Positions 58,325-64,000 of a stretch of DNA of 64,000 nt are shown in pieces. The notes below the pieces were generated by a model. It had not been told where the DNA came from, did not search any database, and saw only the letters and a list, made by a program, of their open reading frames with translations. Numbering within the stretch: position 1 is the stretch's first letter; each line of letters opens with the position of its first letter. Source of the stretch: Paragorgia papillata (taxonomy: Eukaryota; Cnidaria; Anthozoa; Scleralcyonacea; Coralliidae); NCBI GenBank assembly GCA_035771165.1, contig JAWNZC010000353.1, positions 72,001 through 136,000 of the forward strand, given 5' to 3'. Both the position numbers and the translations under genes were made by a program.

Positions 58325-58362
58325 AGTGATTAACGTTTCGGGACAAGCCCCTTCTTCAGAAC
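58325..58362 (-). ncRNA. degenerate hammerhead-like fold
   Basis: The minus strand has CTGAAGA (58353-58359), which fits CUGANGA, then an extra A, GGG paired with CCC, and GAAA (58336-58339) followed by ACGT. Helix I pairing is poor. Same one-base-insertion plan as the other degenerate folds. Confidence 0.4.
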
Positions 58363-59710
58363 AGCAAAAAGGGGTTTGTGATAGAATAAAGTTCAAATTA
58401 AAGAAGACGTAATTTAATAACTAACCATTTTACGTAAACAAAATAAGGAGAAGTCACAAAAGTGACCGAGACTCTGATGACGAATAATGGCTAAATCAAA
58501 TAACCACGCCAGTGATTACGTGAGATTTAATGAAACAGAGCATGCATTGACGTTGTACATGTACAATACAATACAGCTATTTCAATAAAGGTTGTTGATA
58601 TAAGAGACGTCAAGCGTACGCGACCAGACTAAAAGGGAGTATGGGTAGAAATCACCAAAACAATCAAAGCACATAAATTTGTGCATAACGATCAACAATT
58701 GCCTTATATCAATGTCTGTCAATATGATACAGAACTGTTTAATGAAACATCAGTTCTGTACACTGATATCAGTTCTATAAGCAAGTGCACAGACTTCGCA
58801 TTCAACTATCTTGTGTGAGACACAGTCAGTATGCTGGTAGTATCCTCATATTAACAATTGTGGAAATCTTGGCATATGCATTGTGTACACTGTAAAGTAC
58901 TTAAACTTGTAAATATATAGTCGTTACTGACCACACACTGTATGGATCCAAGCTGCAGTAATCTGAGTAAATTAGTTAATTTGTTATTAAAACTACAGTA
59001 GTAGTAAATTAATTTTACATTTTTTTCAATTGTTTAGTTCAGTTAAAATTTCTTCTAGAGATGGTCTTTTTTCTGACTTTTCGCGCATAGATGCCTTGAA
59101 AACAATTGACAGTTTGCCATGTTCTCTTAGCAGAGGCAACGCATTACACATTCGAGAAATAAGTACTCCAAGTGAGTATATGTCAGATGCATAAGACTGG
59201 CAATGTGTACCTTTAATTAATTCAGGAGCAATATGGCTATGACATTTGAAGTACCTTCTTTGCTCTTGAGAAGTCAGAGTGTATTTTGTAGCATTAGATA
59301 CTTTGCGACACTTACCAAAATCAATTAAAATGGGATGCAAACCTGATATCTGGGCTGTAAGTAAAACATTGTCTCCCTTGATGTCATTATGCAGCAATTC
59401 TTTTTTATTCACATAAAGAAGGGCTTCTGCAGTTTCTCTGAACAACCTTATCCACTCATGCACAGTCATTAACACACATGATTTTGTAGCCTGTTTGAAC
59501 GTCATACAGTTGCCATCTATGCCATGAAATTGTGTGATCATCAGGTATGGTTGCTTTTCCATGCATACTCCAAACAACAATGGTTAACCTACATAAATGT
59601 CAAAATATTATTGTAATAAAAGCCATCTCAAATGAGTGAAAATAATGGGCTTGGCAATAATTGTAATCGATTAATGGCAATCGTAATTGATTAATCATTT
59701 AAAGATGTTA

Positions 59711-60304
59711 GAAGCGAAACCAGGATTATTCATATTAGGTTTTTAGACGTTCTCTGGTTTAAAATATTTATTTAAGTTACAAGCTTTCGACTGCCAGTCT
59801 GCAGTCTTCGACGGGTGAATTACAATGAAAAGAGTGATATGTCAGTGGTTTACAATTACATATAGAGACAAACACATAGTATAGTGACATGCAAGTGACA
59901 GTTCCGCCTACATATAGGTTTATAGAGACAAACACATAGTTTAGTGACATGCAAGTGACACTTCCGCCTACATATAGGTTTATGACTAAATTTAGATGTT
60001 TGTGATATTTAGAGTTTTTTAATAAGAAAGCGGTATTGTTCGGGCAAATGTTTAGAATTATTATCCGAATTGTTTGTGCTTGCGGTGTGCCTTGATTCTA
60101 ATGTTGTTCTATGCCGATAGTTGCCTTTATCAATAATTTTACTGTTTTTAACGTCTATTTGATGATTGTTTGACCAAGCATGTTTGGCGATGTTGGATCC
60201 ACTTTTACATTGCTCTACATTTCTTTTGTGTTCTTTTCTCTAGTGTTGAAGGCTCTGCCTGTCTCACCAATGTAGCTCCACGAGCAATCCGAGCAATTAA
60301 TACG
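59711..60304 (-). mobile_element. PLE 3' end, inverted arm (GIY-YIG C-terminus)
   Basis: Reverse complement of 60582-61118. It encodes on the minus strand the last part of the GIY-YIG endonuclease (YIGETGRAFNTR-like). The 3' untranslated part carries a tandem duplication of about 60 bp (around 59863-59980) absent from the other arm. A degenerate hammerhead-like GACTGC/GCAGTC GAAA element lies at about 59782-59808. Confidence 0.85.
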
Positions 60305-60880
60305 AAGAAATTCCTACAGGAAGTTGAACGAAAACGAGTTATGAGGCAAGATAGGATACCATCACCCGAAGAATTAGTAAAAACGTTTTTTGAAAATGTG
60401 GAACTAAAGACGAACTACAACTATGCTGTCCTTCCGTACATTAAAGGCCTAACAGAACCCTTAAAACGACTCCTTAAGCCATACGACATCCGTATTACAA
60501 CAAAACCTCTCCGCACACTAGAACAAATGTTTCCTTCAGTTAAGGACAGACCATTACCCGAAGATCAGACTAATGTAGTTTATCGTATTAATTGCTCGGA
60601 TTGCTTGTGGAGCTACATTGGTGAGACAGGCAGAGCCTTCAACACTAGGAGAAAAGAACACAAAAGAAATGTAGAGCAATGTAAAAGTGGATCCAACATC
60701 GTCAAACATGCTTGGTCAAACAATCATCAAATAGACGTTAAAAACAGTAAAATTATTGACAAAGGCAACTATCGGCATAGAACAACATTAGAATCATGGC
60801 ACACCGCAAGCACAAACAATTCGGATAATAATTCTAAACATTTGCCCGAACAATACCACTTTCTTATTAAAAAACTCTAA
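60304..60880 (+). pseudogene. Penelope-like element GIY-YIG endonuclease, C-terminal fragment
   Basis: An open frame from the inverted-arm junction to a stop at 60878-60880. It begins with the tail of the RT-to-endonuclease linker (FLQEVERKRVMR, then TFFENVELKTNYNYAVLPYI). Next is KPLRTLEQMF, DQTNVVYRINCSDC and the endonuclease core SYIGETGRAFNTRRKEHK, ending with GNYRHRTTLESWH. The CSDC pair fits the zinc-binding feature of PLE endonucleases. The frame upstream of 60304 belongs to the inverted arm, so the natural protein start is missing. The reverse transcriptase is absent, so the copy is 5'-truncated. Confidence 0.9.
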
Positions 60881-61118
60881 ATATCACAAACATCTAAATT
60901 TAGTCATAAACCTATATGTAGGCGGATCTGTCACTTGCATGTCACTATACTATGTGTTTGTTTCTATATGTAATTGTAAACCACTGACATATCACTCTTT
61001 TCATTGTAATTCACCTGTCGAAGACTGCAGACTGGCAGTCGAAAGCTTGTAACTTAAATAAATATTTTAAACCAGAGAACGTCTAAAAACCTAATATGAT
61101 TAATCCTGGTTTCGCTTA
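60582..61118 (+). mobile_element. PLE 3' end, direct arm
   Basis: Holds the end of the endonuclease frame and the 3' untranslated tail, mirrored by 59711-60304. At 61015-61044 it has CTGTCGA, an extra A, a 6-bp stem GACTGC/GCAGTC and GAAA: a hammerhead-like fold with two core substitutions. Tail-to-tail inverted ends are typical of Penelope insertions. Confidence 0.85.
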
Positions 61119-61195
61119 ATAATTCATGAGCGTTGCAGCCAATCCAATTTCAGAAATTATGTCACATGTACTGTATACCCCTGTAAACCCCATAC

Positions 61196-61440
61196 AAATT
61201 AAAACCAATGATGCTAATTATTACAACCACTAGTGGATGTATATACTATTTTGATACCACCACTAGTGCTTGTAACTAATTAGCATCTCAATATCCCAAA
61301 GGGATTTTTACTATTCATTCTTTTCACAAGTTGTTTACAACATGAGTGGCCATGTTGTATCGAATATATAATCACTCACCTTCGGCTCATGATTGTATAT
61401 TTGATACAACACGGCCACTCATGTTGTAAACATTACATAA
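61196..61440. repeat. two small palindromic repeats
   Basis: 61200-61295 pairs AACCAATGATGCTAATTA and CCACTAGTGGATG blocks with near complements. 61332-61433 pairs TTGTTTACAACATGAGTGGC and GTTGTATCGAATATATAAT with theirs around a short TCACCTTCGGC centre. Both are MITE-like and lie in intron 2 of the kinase pseudogene. Confidence 0.8.
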
Positions 61441-62451
61441 ACAATTATGGTTTAGGTCATAATGCCATTCTTTATTTTCAATACTTTATATTATGAAATA
61501 GAATAATGGTGCAGAGAGACCACCCACAATGTATATTATACACTTAATATACTGTATAATAAACATGTTGCCATAAAGTACAATTATCTTCAACAAACAT
61601 AAAAATGACAATACAGTAATTACATGTAACTCATATCGGCTTACCTGGATGATCAAATGAGATTAATAACACTTGACTCCCACCAAATTGAATCAATCTT
61701 TACATCTCTGTAACCCATTTTTTGACACTTTCCAAAATCACCTTGTCCTACAATATTTGATGGGTCTTCACTAATTTTTGTCAAGTTGCTTCTATCAATA
61801 GTCTTTGGAGCTCTATATAAACGAAAATCGATGTTTAACGATAAAATATCACGGATCAACTGCAAGAGAAACTGCCATGCTAGTTCTGTTTATATGCATG
61901 ACTACAAATGACGCTTACGGAATATGATGCAAACATAAGTTACCTGTACACTTTGAGTTTCTTTGCTCTCTCATTTTTAAATTTCTTCCAGCAGTATCCT
62001 GACAGCTTTCTTTCTTATAAAATGCTCTTTGGTTAATCTTTGTAAATCATCCTTAAGTCCACTAATAATTGCATTTGGCACACGTGAATATCTTGCATTC
62101 CTTTCTTGTTTATTTAATTTCCTTACAGCCAGTCGTTTCTTTTGGTTCCTTCTACGCCTTTTATCTCTTAAAGATTTTAGACTACGTCTCTGAGGAGTCG
62201 GTTTATCACTGTACAATGTACATAGCATCAACTGTTTCGCCTCTGGAACTTTGCTTTGGGCTTGGCCGATCGTTAGCAAACGAGAACTCATTCGCACGAT
62301 CTGCTAATAAGCACCCGGATTCAAGCGCATTAGCTTGACCAAGTTTAACAAAAGACCCTTCAGCGTTACAGCCACTATAAGACATCGAAAGCTCCTTCCC
62401 CGCCATTTCTGTCGGACAAACAACAGTTTTGGCGCAATCTTCGATTTTCAA

Positions 62452-62873
62452 GGATCAAGGTTCAACCTGCTATTGATATTCGATCAGTTCGGGTTTCAAC
62501 TTGTCGGCAAAACATTTCCGGTTGTATTTTCACCTATCGGCACTGCTTACCCTACGTTTGTTCTAAATAAATCATTTGTGGTATACGTGTTATTTAGCAT
62601 TCTCGCCACCAGTACGTAGCTCTGTAGTAATAAAGAGAATTCCTCACGATTGACAATTTTCATTTTCAAGTTTTTCTTTCTCCTCTCGGGGTAAAGGCCT
62701 TATGGGAGAAAAGGCATGCAATCTTGTGACCGGAAATCCTTAGATACTTTTAATATAATCGATCCGCGATCAGCAATCTGTTGTCAGTTTATTTCGCGCT
62801 TCGAACAGGGTTTGAAGTTTGAACAAGAAGAGTCGTTTTCGTTGTTTTGTGGCGTTGGATTTCTAATAAGAGA
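62452..62873. promoter_or_regulatory. candidate divergent promoter region
   Basis: About 420 bp separates the start of the minus-strand kinase pseudogene from the first ATG of the plus-strand gene. It is less AT-rich than its surroundings, and short TATAA-like and TTTATTTCGCG phrases are present. It is called a shared promoter only from gene orientation. No specific factor site is claimed. Confidence 0.35.
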
Positions 62874-64000
62874 ATGACGAACCCAACTGAATCAGCACGC
62901 CAAGACCAAGTTTTGATTCTGCTCGAGGAGGTCGCGCGCTCAAACCGGGATATGAGCGCACAAAATGCTTCACTCCGAGATGAACTCAAGAAGCGAGACG
63001 AATAAAACCGCAAGGTCCTAGCAGAATTAAATAATCGGCTAGAAAATTCACCCAGTGGTTCATCGCCACCAGTAAGACAGCTTAAAAGAAAAGGCAAAAG
63101 ACTGACGAGTATTCGTGTCCCTGCGCAATGTCGGGTTAGTATTGTATTAATACTGTACAAATATATTTTATTGAATGCTCAAATTTGCGCACTATTTCAA
63201 TACTGTGTTTTGTGGAAATACCAGGTATTTTTAGTGATTGAAAGCAATCTTTCTTTATTATACTAATAACATGCAATGAATCCTTGACTTCAAAGCGGCT
63301 GTTTTAACAGTCGTTATAAACAATCAGCTCAATCTTCGTTAGTTCGTTATACGTGGCCATCTTGCCACTAATTTAAAATTGGCGGGAAAGAAACGAAATG
63401 TGTGAGTTCACTAGTACTTAGTATCTAACCGCGTGTTTGTTTTAATTTTATCACGCAGAGAGTAACAAAACGGATTTATAAGGCGATGTGTTTGCGAGAA
63501 GGCTTTGCTGGTTTTAACTTGAACGAAAGGTAATTATGGAATATCTATTTGCTGGTTTTTTTTATGTATAAACGTTTATATTAATGCCAGACGATTATAT
63601 TCTGGCTAAAATATATATAATTGGCTAAACAATTTCTGTCAAAGAGGAATGCGATTTTTCTCCTCCTGACTGATGCGATCGAATGGATGACTTACGAATG
63701 CATTGGAGATTTGTGCAAAGCTAAAGCTTGGTTAAGCTTTAGAAGTGATGTCTGATTGCATCTGATGTACAGTCTAAAAATTCTGGTTGAAACTACACTT
63801 TATATCTGCAGATGTTTTTTGGCTGAAAATCACCGGTGTATAAAACGGGCCAGGGTTACTACCATCATTACGTCTCATGGTTTTAAACAAGTACAGATGA
63901 GATACTAGTGATGTTTCTGGTAAAATAATATAATTATACTGTTATGTTAATATTTTGCAGTGTTAAGTCAGAGGCGAATCAGGAGGTTTTCTTGATGATA
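62874..64000 (+). CDS. unknown multi-exon gene, first three exons (third cut by window end)
   Basis: Exon 1 (62874-63134) starts MTNPTESARQDQVLILLEEV, a helical N-terminus, continues DMSAQNASLRDELKKRDE, meets an in-frame TAA (63003-63005), then resumes NRKVLAELNNRLENSPSGSS and a basic RQLKRKGKRLTSIRV, ending in phase 0 at GTTAGT. Exon 2 (63459-63529) gives RVTKRIYKAMCLREGFAG and FNLNE. Exon 3 starts at 63961 (VKSEANQEVFLM) and runs out of the window. Phases match throughout. The coiled-coil N-terminus and basic patch suggest a nuclear or DNA-binding protein, but no family is named. The stop makes it a pseudogene, or else the start lies downstream of it. Confidence 0.6.

Larger units (their letters stand above)
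54270..59025. other. repeat-rich intergenic region, no supported gene
   Basis: It holds an inverted pair (ATGGCCAGAAATCGAGGACA near 55249, its complement near 56148) that may bound a 0.9-kb element, a (TTA)n run at 56954-57004, and a degenerate hammerhead-like fold near 58330. The phrase GAAACATGT near 56474 on the minus strand also resembles a PLE tail. ORFs here, including 55249-55479, lack splice or family support. Confidence 0.5.
59026..62451 (-). pseudogene. protein kinase pseudogene, three exons
   Basis: Exon 3 (59026-59588) encodes a kinase C-lobe: LLHNDIKGDNVLL (HND for HRD, catalytic Asp and Asn kept), LIDFGKC, IAPEL and DIYSLGVL. Exon 2 (61645-61859, donor GTAAGC, acceptor TTGCAG) has a glycine loop (IVGQGDFGKC), but the AxK strand that should follow YRDV is shortened. 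A 1-nt insertion hits the VINLIDHP block, and the exon 2/3 junction reads G-stop-PLLFGV where G-L-PLLFGV is expected. Exon 1 (61944-62451) encodes a Lys/Arg-rich, helical N-terminus (RRRRNQKKRLAVRKLNKQER) with apparent frameshifts. Several lesions indicate a pseudogene, although the C-lobe frame is intact. A PLE palindrome sits in intron 2. Confidence 0.75.

Noticed and set aside
58470..58495. CTGATGA at about 58472 as a ribozyme core
   Set aside because: No stem II or GAAA within range. The one at 51768 lies in the LINE coding region and also fails.

Overview
The window is animal genomic DNA, most likely from an anthozoan cnidarian (coral or sea anemone). This rests on compact GT-AG introns, a relaxin-receptor-type (type C LGR) receptor built from 72-nt leucine-rich-repeat exons, and a repeat load dominated by Penelope-like elements (PLEs), Mutator-like transposons, jockey/CR1-like LINEs, tRNA-derived SINEs and palindromic MITEs. 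The species call is inference. The DNA is AT-rich, and most of it is intron or mobile-element sequence.

From about 1.7 to 35.8 kb the minus strand carries one large receptor gene. Reading 5' to 3' (right to left) it has a CUB-domain exon (35438-35779), a 33-nt linker exon (27568-27600), an LRR N-cap exon (26024-26138), ten 72-nt LRR exons (25797, 25269, 23544, 18491, 15544, 13717, 11171, 10033, 8544 and 4620 are their left ends) and one long exon with the hinge and seven-transmembrane domain (1709-2813). All intron phases fit, and every split codon between LRR exons gives Leu or Ile. Six of the ten LRR exons lie in two tandem units (3821-10352 and 10371-15866), so an intragenic duplication has added three LRRs. 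A CUB domain stands where relaxin receptors normally carry an LDLa module. The first (signal-peptide) exon was not found.

The introns hold a decayed PLE reverse transcriptase (16760-17600), nested MITEs (21814-22856), octanucleotide satellites, a Mutator-like transposase remnant (29210-30300) and two MULE-type MITEs with perfect 9-bp target duplications (26341-27179 in this gene, 40345-41051 upstream). A likely terminal exon of another minus-strand gene ends at 38622.

From 41 to 59 kb I see almost only repeats: palindromic MITEs, pieces of a jockey/CR1-like retrotransposon (46972-47742 and 50700-52880), and at 53.95-54.19 kb an inverted pair of sequence-perfect type I hammerhead ribozymes, one per strand. 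Related but degenerate hammerhead-like folds occur at several other PLE tails.

From 59 to 64 kb there is a minus-strand protein-kinase pseudogene (59026-62451) interrupted by a palindromic PLE GIY-YIG endonuclease copy (59711-61118). Facing away from it is a plus-strand multi-exon gene of unknown function (62874 to beyond the window) with an in-frame stop in its first exon.
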